Shown piece by piece: positions 1 to 6,196 of a stretch of 10,891 bases of DNA; position 1 is the stretch's first letter, and every line of letters begins with the position of its first letter. The notes under the pieces were generated by a model. The model had not been told where the DNA came from. It was given only the letters and a program-made list of their open reading frames with translations, and did no database searches. The stretch spans positions 1 to 10,891 of the forward strand of contig JBDNDK010000073.1 of assembly GCA_046719185.1 (NCBI GenBank), written 5' to 3'. A program made the translations under genes and the position numbers. The stretch comes from JBDNDK01 sp046719185 (GTDB lineage: Bacteria > Armatimonadota > UBA5829).

Positions 1-2
1 CT

Positions 3-587
3 AACAAAGATGCTCTAGGCAAAGTAGATAAAGACTATTCTCAACTATATGAGTTCAAAAGTGCTGATATAGCTATAAAAATGCCTGATAAGATAAAAGT
101 TGATGGCAGACTTGGAATGGTTAAATTTGAGTACATAATAAATGGTGGAGAAAAAATTGTTAGATCTCCAACATTAAAGATAAACAGAAGAGATGATTAT
201 TCAACACAACCTGCAAAACTTCAATATGCATTTGATTTTGGAATTATAACAACATCACTTTGGCAAAATAGGTCAATGGAAATTATTGATGATGAAGCTG
301 CAGCAGAAAACTGTGAAATTAAAGTTCTTCTCAAGTGGCCTACTGGTGATATGAAGTATTATGCGTATATTGACAGGGAAAACCTTTGGTTGAAAAAGTT
401 TGAGAAAAAAGATGCACAGGATAATCTCAGAGTTAGAATTGTTTATTCAGAGCCTGAAAACTTAAATGATATAATTTGGGTTCCAACAAAAATTGAAATG
501 TATGCTTATGATGGAAGTTTGGCAGGTATTTCTAAAATTAGCGGATTTAATATTAACTCAGGTATTGATAATAGTTTTTTTGAATAA
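3..587 (+). CDS. LolA-like outer-membrane lipoprotein-sorting protein, C-terminal part (5' end outside window)
   Basis: The reading frame is open to the left edge, so this is the C-terminal 194 residues of a longer protein; the first internal ATG, at 81, is probably not the start. It is rich in alternating polar and hydrophobic strands, as expected for a half-barrel. The end follows the LolA/lipoprotein-sorting pattern: a Tyr-Ile-Asp-Arg-Glu-Asn strand followed by Leu-Trp, then Trp-Val-Pro-Thr-Lys-Ile-Glu-Met, and a closing strand ending Asn-Ser-Phe-Phe-Glu. Known members bind lipid acyl chains or lipoproteins in the periplasm, or act as related lipoprotein-sorting proteins. Its exact substrate cannot be read, and no signal peptide can be checked because the N-terminus is missing. 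No convincing terminator follows the stop. The assignment rests on remembered family shape, so confidence is moderate. Confidence 0.55.
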   Translation, partial: NKDALGKVDKDYSQLYEFKSADIAIKMPDKIKVDGRLGMVKFEYIINGGEKIVRSPTLKINRRDDYSTQPAKLQYAFDFGIITTSLWQNRSMEIIDDEAAAENCEIKVLLKWPTGDMKYYAYIDRENLWLKKFEKKDAQDNLRVRIVYSEPENLNDIIWVPTKIEMYAYDGSLAGISKISGFNINSGIDNSFFE

Positions 588-758
588 AACTACTATATTA
601 TTTTTCACATATTGCAGACAAATTCTATAACCAAGGGTTCAATAGTTTATAAAATAGAGTTATAATAAATAGGCAGAGTTAAAGAAGAGAAAATCTTGTA
701 AACATTCTCTGATATTAATTTTACAGCTGCTGATAATTATAAATTAAGGAGTTTTCTT
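588..758 (+). other. Intergenic spacer upstream of the TIM-barrel gene
   Basis: These 171 AT-rich bases separate the LolA-like fragment from the next gene. A TATAAT lies at 661-666, with TTCAAT 17 bases upstream at 638-643, a possible but weak sigma-70-type promoter. A weak 6-bp inverted repeat (686-691 with 705-710) is near chance level. Nothing else stands out. Confidence 0.4.
638..666 (+). promoter_or_regulatory. Possible promoter of the TIM-barrel gene
   Basis: TTCAAT (638-643) and a perfect TATAAT (661-666) are separated by 17 bases, the ideal sigma-70 spacing, and lie about 90 bases before the start codon. The -35 box matches the consensus poorly, and TATAAT is common by chance in AT-rich DNA. 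Confidence 0.3.
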
Positions 759-1682
759 ATGATGGAATCCATTTACAGATATGCAGATGTAGGTATTATT
801 CATTTTATGGCTTATCCTGCATGTATAAAGGGTGAAGGTCCTATACTTGAAACATTAAAAAAAATCTGCACAGATGATTATTTTACATTTGTAGAGCATA
901 CTTGGATTAAAGATCCAGAAGTTAGAAAGCAAGCTAAAATAATGTTAGAGCAAGCTGGAATGAAGTATGCTTATGGTGCTCAACCAACACTTCTCACTCA
1001 GCAATTAAATCTTAATGATCCAGATGAAGCTGGAAGAAAGAAAGCTGTTGAACAAATAAAAGCATCTATAGATGAAGCTTGTGAAATGGGTTCTTGTGGT
1101 CTTGCATTTTTGAGTGGAAAAGATCCAGGAGCAGAGTCTAAAGAAAAAGGTCTTGAGCTTTTGAAAGAGTCTGTTCTTGAAATATGTGATTATGCAAAAT
1201 CTAAAGGTGGTCTTTCTATAGCTCTTGAAACTTTTGATCAATTAGACTTTGGTAAGAATACAATATTAGGTCCCACTGTTGAAGCTGTTAAATTTGCAGA
1301 GAAAATTAGAGAATCATACTCTAATTTTGGTCTTATGCTAGATTTGAGCCATTTGCCATTATTAGGCGAGTCTCCAATGAAGATGCTCTATACTGCAAGA
1401 GAAGTTCTTGTTCATATTCATATAGGAAACTGTGTGATGAGAGATCCTAGCCATCCAGCATATGGTGATGAGCATCCAAGGTTTGGAATTGCTGGTGGTG
1501 AGAATGGTGTTGTTGAGTTAGCTGAATTTTTAGAGGCATTATTCAAAATAGGATATTTTAATGATGATGGTCCTAAACCACTTAGTTTTGAAGTTAAGCC
1601 TATTGCTGCAATGGGTGAGGATGTAGATATTATCATTGCAAATTCCAAGAGATTCCTAAATAAAGCTTGGTCTATGCTATAA
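759..1682 (+). CDS. Sugar phosphate isomerase/epimerase-like TIM-barrel protein
   Basis: This 307-residue protein matches the xylose isomerase-like/AP endonuclease family 2 TIM barrel, whose members isomerise or epimerise sugars and sugar acids using a divalent metal. Likely metal-binding residues sit at strand ends: Glu157 (IALETFD), Asp195 and His198 (LMLDLSH), His219/His221 (VHIHIGN) and Glu278 (LSFEVKP). The Glu46-His47 pair on an early strand and the His239-Pro-Arg region are also typical of the active-site face. Length is normal and there is no signal peptide, so it should be cytoplasmic. The start is well supported: AAGGAG at 746-751 lies seven bases before the ATG at 759; a second ATG follows at once at 762. 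It appears to be a single-gene unit with no pathway partner in the window, so the substrate cannot be named. Confidence 0.85.
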   Translation: MMESIYRYADVGIIHFMAYPACIKGEGPILETLKKICTDDYFTFVEHTWIKDPEVRKQAKIMLEQAGMKYAYGAQPTLLTQQLNLNDPDEAGRKKAVEQIKASIDEACEMGSCGLAFLSGKDPGAESKEKGLELLKESVLEICDYAKSKGGLSIALETFDQLDFGKNTILGPTVEAVKFAEKIRESYSNFGLMLDLSHLPLLGESPMKMLYTAREVLVHIHIGNCVMRDPSHPAYGDEHPRFGIAGGENGVVELAEFLEALFKIGYFNDDGPKPLSFEVKPIAAMGEDVDIIIANSKRFLNKAWSML

Positions 1683-1718
1683 AATTTAGATTATATTAAT
1701 TATAAAATTCAAATAGAA

Positions 1719-1746
1719 AACCCCGGAGATTTTTATCCCCGGGGTT
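1719..1746. terminator. GC-rich hairpin between convergent genes
   Basis: AACCCCGG (1719-1726) pairs perfectly with CCGGGGTT (1739-1746). GAT/ATC can extend the stem inward past one A-C mismatch to leave a TTTT loop. This is exceptionally GC-rich for the region. On the minus strand the stem is followed by TTTTCTATTT, so it fits an intrinsic terminator for the leftward gene best. On the plus strand no T-run follows, though the hairpin could still stabilise the 3' end of the TIM-barrel mRNA. Confidence 0.7.
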
Positions 1747-1755
1747 CAAACATAA

Positions 1756-1806
1756 ATGGAGGTAGAATGGAGCATTATGAGCTTTGGCAGATTTTGTTAC
1801 CTCCAT
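1756..1806. repeat. 9-bp inverted repeat enclosing a Shine-Dalgarno-like sequence
   Basis: ATGGAGGTA (1756-1764) is the perfect reverse complement of TACCTCCAT (1798-1806), with a 33-base spacer. In plus-strand RNA the left arm carries GGAGGT, a strong SD, and the right arm carries ACCTCC, the anti-SD core. Pairing would hide the SD of the small ORF at 1767. Confidence 0.55.
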
Positions 1807-1829
1807 GCAACATTTATTCTGCCTTATGA
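1767..1829 (+). CDS. Possible 20-residue small ORF with sequestrable SD
   Basis: ATG at 1767 opens a 20-codon frame ending in TGA at 1827-1829, encoding MEHYELWQILLPPCNIYSAL. GGAGG at 1758-1762 lies four bases upstream, close to the ideal ribosome-binding site. The coding part contains TACCTCC, which can pair with this site. A hairpin followed by a T-rich run begins five bases after the stop, giving the arrangement of a tiny complete gene. Against this, the frame is short enough to arise by chance, it lies in a convergent spacer, and no dedicated promoter is obvious. It could equally be a structured 3' UTR or small RNA. The sequence is not one I recognise. Confidence 0.28.
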   Translation: MEHYELWQILLPPCNIYSAL

Positions 1830-1833
1830 CTAT

Positions 1834-1857
1834 ACATTCATCATGAATGTTTTATAA
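1834..1857 (+). terminator. AT-rich hairpin with T-run, plus-strand terminator candidate
   Basis: ACATTCA (1834-1840) pairs with TGAATGT (1844-1850) around a three-base loop and is followed by TTTATAATT. It is a weak stem, but on the plus strand it ends in a T-rich run, so it may stop rightward transcription from the TIM-barrel gene or the small ORF. Confidence 0.4.
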
Positions 1858-1863
1858 TTGCTG

Positions 1864-2307
1864 TTATCTATTTATTTGCACCTGTTGAACTTGTTGTTGC
1901 TGTGCTTGATTAAAATCCTGACATAGAACAACCTTTTCATTTCCATTAAATCCTGCTACTAGCCCACAGAATTTTAATTTTTGTGGAGCTGATAGGAATG
2001 TATTGTCAACAACTTCTTTTATCATGTGATCCACTATTTTTGCTGGTGAGTATAACTCTTCCTGTGGAATTTCATATTTATCAGATGTTGCTGCTAATAT
2101 TGCACTTGTAACATAGGTTGGTGGAACAACCTGTTCTGCTAGTAGTGGACGAAGTGCGTGCATGATTTCTTCATTTGCCACTTTCACAATTTTCTTTGTT
2201 TCTTTGTCTTCTTTCAAACTTAAGAAGTATCTGCTGCCTAGAAATGCTAATATACCAGCTAATACTCCAAAAATTATTCCAATTATAGGATTTCCAAATA
2301 GGTGCAT
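1864..2307 (-). CDS. Small membrane-anchored protein of unknown function
   Basis: The 147-residue protein starts with a glycine-rich membrane segment (about residues 6-27, ending Gly-Ser-Arg), then a lysine/glutamate-rich stretch and a mostly helical soluble domain (about 44-125), probably cytoplasmic. The domain contains the pattern Asn-Glu-Glu-Ile-Met-His-Ala-Leu-Arg-Pro-Leu-Leu-Ala-Glu and later Glu-Glu-Leu-Tyr-Ser. It ends in a glutamine-rich tail (134-147), low-complexity and likely disordered. I have a vague memory of similar hypothetical proteins but can name no function. The ATG at 2307 is supported by GGAGG nine bases upstream. It follows the six-gene operon on the same strand after a 222-base gap, so it may be a separate unit. 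The GC-rich hairpin at 1719-1746 probably terminates it. Confidence 0.75.
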   Translation of the reverse strand: MHLFGNPIIGIIFGVLAGILAFLGSRYFLSLKEDKETKKIVKVANEEIMHALRPLLAEQVVPPTYVTSAILAATSDKYEIPQEELYSPAKIVDHMIKEVVDNTFLSAPQKLKFCGLVAGFNGNEKVVLCQDFNQAQQQQVQQVQINR

Positions 2308-2433
2308 TCTCCATTTCCTCCGTGTCTAATTGAGCTTTTGCACTGTTATTTTTATTCACCAAAGCTTTTATGTTTAGAATTTTCTTTTATCTTATTCTTA
2401 TTTTGGTTAGTTTTTAGATTTTCATTAGAGTTG

Positions 2434-2465
2434 AATAAAAAAATTATTTAAAAATTTTTATTTAT
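2434..2465 (-). terminator. Possible AT-only terminator after the six-gene operon
   Basis: On the minus strand, an A-run (AAAAATT) pairs with the following AATTTTT, which continues into a run of seven T. The stem lacks G or C and is weak. It is the only T-run downstream of the operon, so it may contribute to termination. Confidence 0.22.
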
Positions 2466-2507
2466 ATGGAATAATGCACGCTGAACTCAAGCAGAGTGAG
2501 GTATAAG

Positions 2508-2533
2508 ATAGAAATTGGAGAGTTAATTTCTAT
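2508..2533 (-). repeat. 9-bp inverted repeat overlapping the stop codon of the last operon gene
   Basis: ATAGAAATT (2508-2516) and AATTTCTAT (2525-2533) are perfect reverse complements around an eight-base loop. The right arm includes the TAG stop (2532-2530) of the polytopic membrane gene. On the minus strand the stem is followed by CTTATACC rather than a T-run, so it is a weak terminator at best and may protect the mRNA 3' end. Confidence 0.4.
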
Positions 2534-3327
2534 TCCGGCAGTTGATTATTGTTTTTTGATTTATCAATAAAGTATTTAATTGCAAATGCAGCTATTGCCG
2601 CAAGAATACCGAATACTAATACTCTAAATGCTAAATATTCCCAAGCATTGGATATTTGAGGTTTGACATCAACAACAAAGAAATCCACTCTTCCAATAAA
2701 AAGTGTCATTCTTCCCATCACTGTTGCTCCAAATATTGTCCCAAAACCTATCATGAGAAACCATCTTCCCAGCCTGTTGATTTTTTTAGAGGCATTTGAT
2801 TTGTGTTCATAGCTAAAGAAGAAATACATAATACATACAAACAATACTATATAGAACACAACTGCATTAAAACTGTTGACAATAGATACACCATCACCAA
2901 ATAGTGGTTTCATGGATGCACCAATCTGAGGAAATACAATCAATGCAAACTCTCTAAACATCTGACCAGCAGCAAGACCCATCAAGAGTCCAAATATTAT
3001 TCTGCTTATCCACATATGTTTTTTGCTATATATAAAATAAAACATCGAACCGGGCAATGCAACAAATATCCAATACCATTTGCCTTCAGAAACCATTGGT
3101 ATCCACCATCTTGGATACAACAATTGAGCCCATACAAAATAGAGACCATAGCCAGTTGCAAGACCAATAAATATATGCTCAAAAAACCTATAAAACTTGT
3201 TTTCTGCATACAAAATGCTATAAATTGCTAATGTACATAATGCTCCACACCATATGGTGATGCTTTTTGAGTTTGCAGACACCCATATCATTATTTGGCT
3301 ATAAAAATTTATGATGCCTTCAAACAT
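2530..3327 (-). CDS. Polytopic inner-membrane protein, last gene of six-gene operon
   Basis: The protein has 265 residues and about seven membrane segments by eye (near 23-41, 51-70, 84-101, 107-122, 152-172, 188-210, 233-254) with a short basic C-terminal tail. Notable polar signatures inside hydrophobic surroundings are Glu42-Asn-Lys-Phe-Tyr-Arg-Phe-Phe-Glu-His (42-51), an aromatic Tyr-Pro-Arg-Trp-Trp loop (71-75), and a Gly-rich helix ending Gly-Arg-Met-Thr (205-208) and Ile-Gly-Arg-Val (211-214). The start at 3327 is preferred over an upstream in-frame ATG at 3393: GGAG lies ten bases before it, and the ATG overlaps the TGA of the preceding gene by eight bases, favouring translational coupling. 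The longer form would overlap that gene by 74 bases. I recognise no named family; transport or scaffolding roles are guesses. Confidence 0.8.
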   Translation of the reverse strand: MFEGIINFYSQIMIWVSANSKSITIWCGALCTLAIYSILYAENKFYRFFEHIFIGLATGYGLYFVWAQLLYPRWWIPMVSEGKWYWIFVALPGSMFYFIYSKKHMWISRIIFGLLMGLAAGQMFREFALIVFPQIGASMKPLFGDGVSIVNSFNAVVFYIVLFVCIMYFFFSYEHKSNASKKINRLGRWFLMIGFGTIFGATVMGRMTLFIGRVDFFVVDVKPQISNAWEYLAFRVLVFGILAAIAAFAIKYFIDKSKNNNQLPE

Positions 3328-4183
3328 CTTTTGCTTTCTCCATAGTCTTTTTGTTTTGTTGTCTTTTTTGAAGCACATATCCAATATTGCCAATTATAAT
3401 CAGAAATATAATCAGCAAGTGAGCAGCTGATAATGCAAACGATGCTGCTGATGCATAAGTTCTTTCTTCACTCATACCTAATAGCACTTCATATTGTGCA
3501 GCTCCGATAACACCATTTAGCATACCTTTTACCTGCTTAGAATCAAGATATGGGTATGCTTCAGCAGCCATAACTGCTGTTGGACAATATATTAAAGGTA
3601 TATTATTTGGCATATTAAACCAAGATATCCATATCTCAATAGTAGATGATGGTGTTATTTCAACTACAGCTCCAATATCTTTATGGGATTTTACATTTTT
3701 TGAAGCTGGAAGTTCAGAAAGTTTAGTGTTAAACATATCCTGAACCATTGTTTTTTGAAAATCTTTGCTCATACCCATCAAGGTGGCAACAAGCAGTGGT
3801 CTATATCCAAGATGCACCCAATCTCTTCCATATTCTTTGCCAAGTTCTTTTTGTACTTTTAATATTGATTCATATACAAGTTGAGCTCCTACTGGGTCCC
3901 AAGATACTACAATAAACTTAGTATTATTCATAAATAAATGTCTTGCAATAACTTCTGTCTGTGGTCTATTCTCACCTAATGCACCAGCACTCCAAACAGT
4001 AGATATTAGCACAACTTGATCTTTTTGCACTTTATCAAGCACTCTATGTGCATCTCTGACTTCTTGAAATATTACTTTTGGATGTGTCTTAGGTCTAATT
4101 AATAATGGCACCACTATCACAATTGCCATCAGCACAAATAATATTTTTCTATCTATTTTTTGCAGTTTTTCATATATGCTCAT
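3320..4183 (-). CDS. Membrane protein with large central soluble domain, unknown function
   Basis: The protein has 287 residues: an N-terminal membrane segment (about 13-29) after a basic cytoplasmic start, a soluble domain (about 35-250), a second membrane segment (about 253-271), and a short tail dense in Lys, Arg and Gln. By the positive-inside rule both ends are cytoplasmic and the domain is extracytoplasmic. The domain alternates hydrophobic strands and helices (VVLISTVWSAGA at 57-68; FIVVSWDPVGAQLV at 90-103), a pattern seen in alpha/beta sandwich folds, but I see no known catalytic motif. The gene starts two bases after the upstream stop, with only a weak ribosome site, so translation is likely coupled. 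In the operon it is the one component with a large outside domain, so it could be the sensing or substrate-contacting part; that is inference. Confidence 0.78.
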   Translation of the reverse strand: MSIYEKLQKIDRKILFVLMAIVIVVPLLIRPKTHPKVIFQEVRDAHRVLDKVQKDQVVLISTVWSAGALGENRPQTEVIARHLFMNNTKFIVVSWDPVGAQLVYESILKVQKELGKEYGRDWVHLGYRPLLVATLMGMSKDFQKTMVQDMFNTKLSELPASKNVKSHKDIGAVVEITPSSTIEIWISWFNMPNNIPLIYCPTAVMAAEAYPYLDSKQVKGMLNGVIGAAQYEVLLGMSEERTYASAASFALSAAHLLIIFLIIIGNIGYVLQKRQQNKKTMEKAKDV

Positions 4184-4185
4184 AT

Positions 4186-5052
4186 TTACAATTGCCTATC
4201 AAAAAAGCTTCCTCTTTCAAGGCTAAGCCAGATTCTGAGTCCTGTTGCAAGGCTTCCAACAGCAATACCAAACCCAATTGCTCTTTGAACTGCCATATTA
4301 GGCCATGTGATAATCCAATAACCAATATTTTCAACTCTGAATATTGATAAAAATCCAGTTTCAGGAAGCCAGTTTGTGATTCTAGCACCTACTGGAACTA
4401 ATGCAAGCATTATTATTGTTGCTGCTACCATCATCAGCACTGCTTCAGATGATCTTATTCTGAAAGCTCTGTATGCAGCAGATACTATATAAAATGCTAT
4501 AAGGGAAAACATTGTTGCATCAAGAGAGGCTAGAAAACCATTAAACAGAATTGAGTATATATCTGCATTTATTTTTCCTGCTTGTTCAACAGCTATATAT
4601 TTTGCAGAGCCGGGTTCTAATTTTGCAAGACTAGTCATTCTCCAGTCTTTTAAGAGACCAATAATTATAATAGAGAAGAAGGCAACAAAAAATGCTGCTC
4701 CATTATACCAGCCTTCTGCTTTTCTTATCACACTTCTTCCATGTATTCTAAATAGATTTCCAATACCCAAAAATAGTGCAAAACAGGATATTATCATCAG
4801 TATATCACTAAGAACCGGCATTCCTCTTGTTAGAGCATTTTCTTTTGGGATTAAGTATTCTATAGAAAAATAGAGACCACCAATAAAAGTAAGCATGATT
4901 ATTATTGCTTTTCTAAATCTGGGTGGTATGCACATTATTAAATAAAGAATTAAAATACAAATTGCAATGGATATGGATAAGTAAATTGTCAATTCCCAAC
5001 CTTTTCTAGGTATGGCAAACCAACTTTGGAGGGTGCTTAATAAATTAATCAC
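4186..5052 (-). CDS. Polytopic inner-membrane protein, GTG start, unknown function
   Basis: The protein has 288 residues with about seven membrane segments (near 21-41, 48-64, 79-101, 117-135, 170-194, 203-220, 254-276). Conserved-looking features are Gly-Trp-Tyr-Asn-Gly-Ala-Ala-Phe-Phe (114-122), Asn171-Gly-Phe-Leu-Ala-Ser-Leu-Asp-Ala-Thr-Met-Phe-Ser (171-183), and an Arg-rich cytoplasmic loop Tyr-Arg-Ala-Phe-Arg-Ile-Arg (194-200). The start is GTG at 5052, directly after the TAA of the DUF6754-type gene (TAAGTG), with GGAGG ten bases upstream inside that gene's last codons, so the two are tightly coupled. I know of no assigned function; it resembles no transporter family that I can name. 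Its position next to the DUF6754-type protein suggests they act in one complex. Confidence 0.8.
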   Translation of the reverse strand: MINLLSTLQSWFAIPRKGWELTIYLSISIAICILILYLIMCIPPRFRKAIIIMLTFIGGLYFSIEYLIPKENALTRGMPVLSDILMIISCFALFLGIGNLFRIHGRSVIRKAEGWYNGAAFFVAFFSIIIIGLLKDWRMTSLAKLEPGSAKYIAVEQAGKINADIYSILFNGFLASLDATMFSLIAFYIVSAAYRAFRIRSSEAVLMMVAATIIMLALVPVGARITNWLPETGFLSIFRVENIGYWIITWPNMAVQRAIGFGIAVGSLATGLRIWLSLERGSFFDRQL

Positions 5053-5871
5053 TTATTTAATGCCTCCGGGAAAATATTTCAAAAAGTAATTATCAAGAAA
5101 ATTAATTAGTTCAGTATTTGAAGAATTTGCAGCAATAGTTGCAATAATAGCTCCAATAAACATAATTATCACAATTAAAAATTTACCATAATCTTGACCA
5201 ACCAAGCTTCCTAGCAAGGTGGGTTCTCTGGAAAGATATGCACTTGCAGCAAAATATTCATCACCAATAATTGTATAATCACATGTTGCAAGGAAGAATG
5301 GAATCTGTGTGGTTGATGGTGTTCCAGCTATTTGTATAGCTCCCACCATTTGTCCATTTTCTGCAACTATTAATGATTCAGCAAAGAAGCTTCCAAAGTA
5401 AAAACAAGACGCCACTTTTTCTCTATGTTGAATACCAACAACACCAGATGCCCATGAAAATTGCCTCTCAGATAAAAATCTCACATCTTGAGATTCAAAC
5501 ATTTCAGGCACACCTTCAGCTGAGTAGGCATCTTTAGTTACTTCCTCTGCAACAGTAAATAACAAAGCATCTGCAACAGGAACAATTGTTTTAGATCCAA
5601 ATTTTGCTGCTTGCCTAATCACATGAGAAAGAATTGCCATAGATTGAAGTCCCACAATATCAATTCCTCTTATGCCGGGACTATAAAGCATTGGTCTTCC
5701 CATTTCTGTTGCTCTTCCAACAGCTTCATCTAATGCAGATAATCCAGGAATCCTTCTGATGAAAAGTTTTTTCCCTTTTCTAGCTCTGAAAATATTAAAG
5801 AGAATTGCAAATATTATAATTCCTTCAATTATATATATTGCTACATTCCCGTGATCAATGCTAACTTCCAA
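5053..5871 (-). CDS. DUF6754-type membrane protein, TTG start
   Basis: The 272-residue protein has an N-terminal membrane segment (about 10-29), a basic stretch, a cytoplasmic alpha/beta domain (about 38-225), and a second membrane segment (about 229-248). Residues 39-66 (Arg-Arg-Ile-Pro-Gly-Leu-Ser-Ala-Leu-Asp-Glu-Ala-Val-Gly-Arg-Ala-Thr-Glu-Met-Gly-Arg-Pro, then Tyr-Ser-Pro-Gly-Ile) match what I remember of the DUF6754 family, which has no assigned biochemical role. Further signatures are Gly-Ser-Phe-Phe-Ala-Glu-Ser (160-166), Gln-Ile-Ala-Gly-Thr (180-184) and Ile-Ile-Gly-Asp-Glu-Tyr-Phe-Ala-Ala-Ser-Ala-Tyr (201-212). The start is TTG: AGGAG (5883-5879) lies seven bases upstream, while the nearby ATG is out of frame and only two bases from the SD. 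That SD overlaps the stop of the upstream gene. Confidence 0.75.
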   Translation of the reverse strand: MEVSIDHGNVAIYIIEGIIIFAILFNIFRARKGKKLFIRRIPGLSALDEAVGRATEMGRPMLYSPGIRGIDIVGLQSMAILSHVIRQAAKFGSKTIVPVADALLFTVAEEVTKDAYSAEGVPEMFESQDVRFLSERQFSWASGVVGIQHREKVASCFYFGSFFAESLIVAENGQMVGAIQIAGTPSTTQIPFFLATCDYTIIGDEYFAASAYLSREPTLLGSLVGQDYGKFLIVIIMFIGAIIATIAANSSNTELINFLDNYFLKYFPGGIK

Positions 5872-5881
5872 ATCATTTCTC

Positions 5882-6196
5882 CTAATCAGGAATAGCTTTG
5901 GTGCTATTTTTTTCTACAGGGTTTTCTATTTTTTCTATCAGTTTCTCAATATTTTTTCTATCACTTAATATGTAGCTAAGTTTATCAATTTTATCAAAGC
6001 CAATCAATGGAGCAAACAATGGAGATGCAACAAGAAGCATCTGACTTGCAACAAAACTCAATGGCTTGTGTGCCTCCAAAAACAAAATAGCTGGCAGTTC
6101 AAAACCTCTTTTCACAACTGCCTCAGCAACTTGATTGAGAAAATTGTCTATTTCTTCTTGATTTATTTTTTCACTTAGATATATATGGCTTTGCAT
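5882..6196 (-). CDS. Small conserved-looking protein of unknown function (104 aa)
   Basis: This 104-residue protein has a polar helical N-terminus (1-29), a hydrophobic core starting with Arg30-Gly-Phe-Glu-Leu-Pro-Ala-Ile-Leu-Phe-Leu-Glu-Ala-His-Lys-Pro-Leu-Ser-Phe (30-48), then a hydrophobic stretch (about 48-67) and a charged, probably disordered tail. Ser-Gln-Met-Leu-Leu-Val-Ala-Ser-Pro-Leu-Phe-Ala-Pro (51-63) could be one membrane-associated helix. The Glu-x-His-Lys-Pro-Leu pattern feels familiar from hypothetical proteins of other phyla, but no function is known to me. Its start overlaps the end of the PH-like gene by 26 bases, and it ends 10 bases before the TTG start of the DUF6754-type gene. 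The SD is weak (AGAG directly at the ATG), so expression probably depends on coupling. Confidence 0.7.
   Translation of the reverse strand: MQSHIYLSEKINQEEIDNFLNQVAEAVVKRGFELPAILFLEAHKPLSFVASQMLLVASPLFAPLIGFDKIDKLSYILSDRKNIEKLIEKIENPVEKNSTKAIPD

Noticed and set aside
81..83. ATG at 81 as the start of the LolA-like gene
   Set aside because: The same frame is open to the window edge, there is no SD before it, and family members have a longer N-terminal part.
686..710. Weak hairpin AGAGAA/TTCTCT upstream of the TIM-barrel gene
   Set aside because: Six base pairs with a 13-base loop is near chance level in this composition, and no riboswitch-like conserved core is visible.
1005..1648. Minus-strand frames opposite the TIM-barrel gene (1005-1241 and 1418-1648)
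   Set aside because: They are antisense to a well-supported enzyme, have no ribosome sites and encode low-complexity or unfamiliar sequence.
3328..3393. Upstream extension of the polytopic membrane gene to an ATG at 3393
   Set aside because: It would overlap the preceding gene by 74 bases and add a charged stretch before the first membrane part. The internal ATG at 3327 has an SD and the usual short overlap.
4105..4388. Frames on both strands across the junction of two operon genes
   Set aside because: They overlap two well-supported genes and show no domain features; they are by-products of coding bias.
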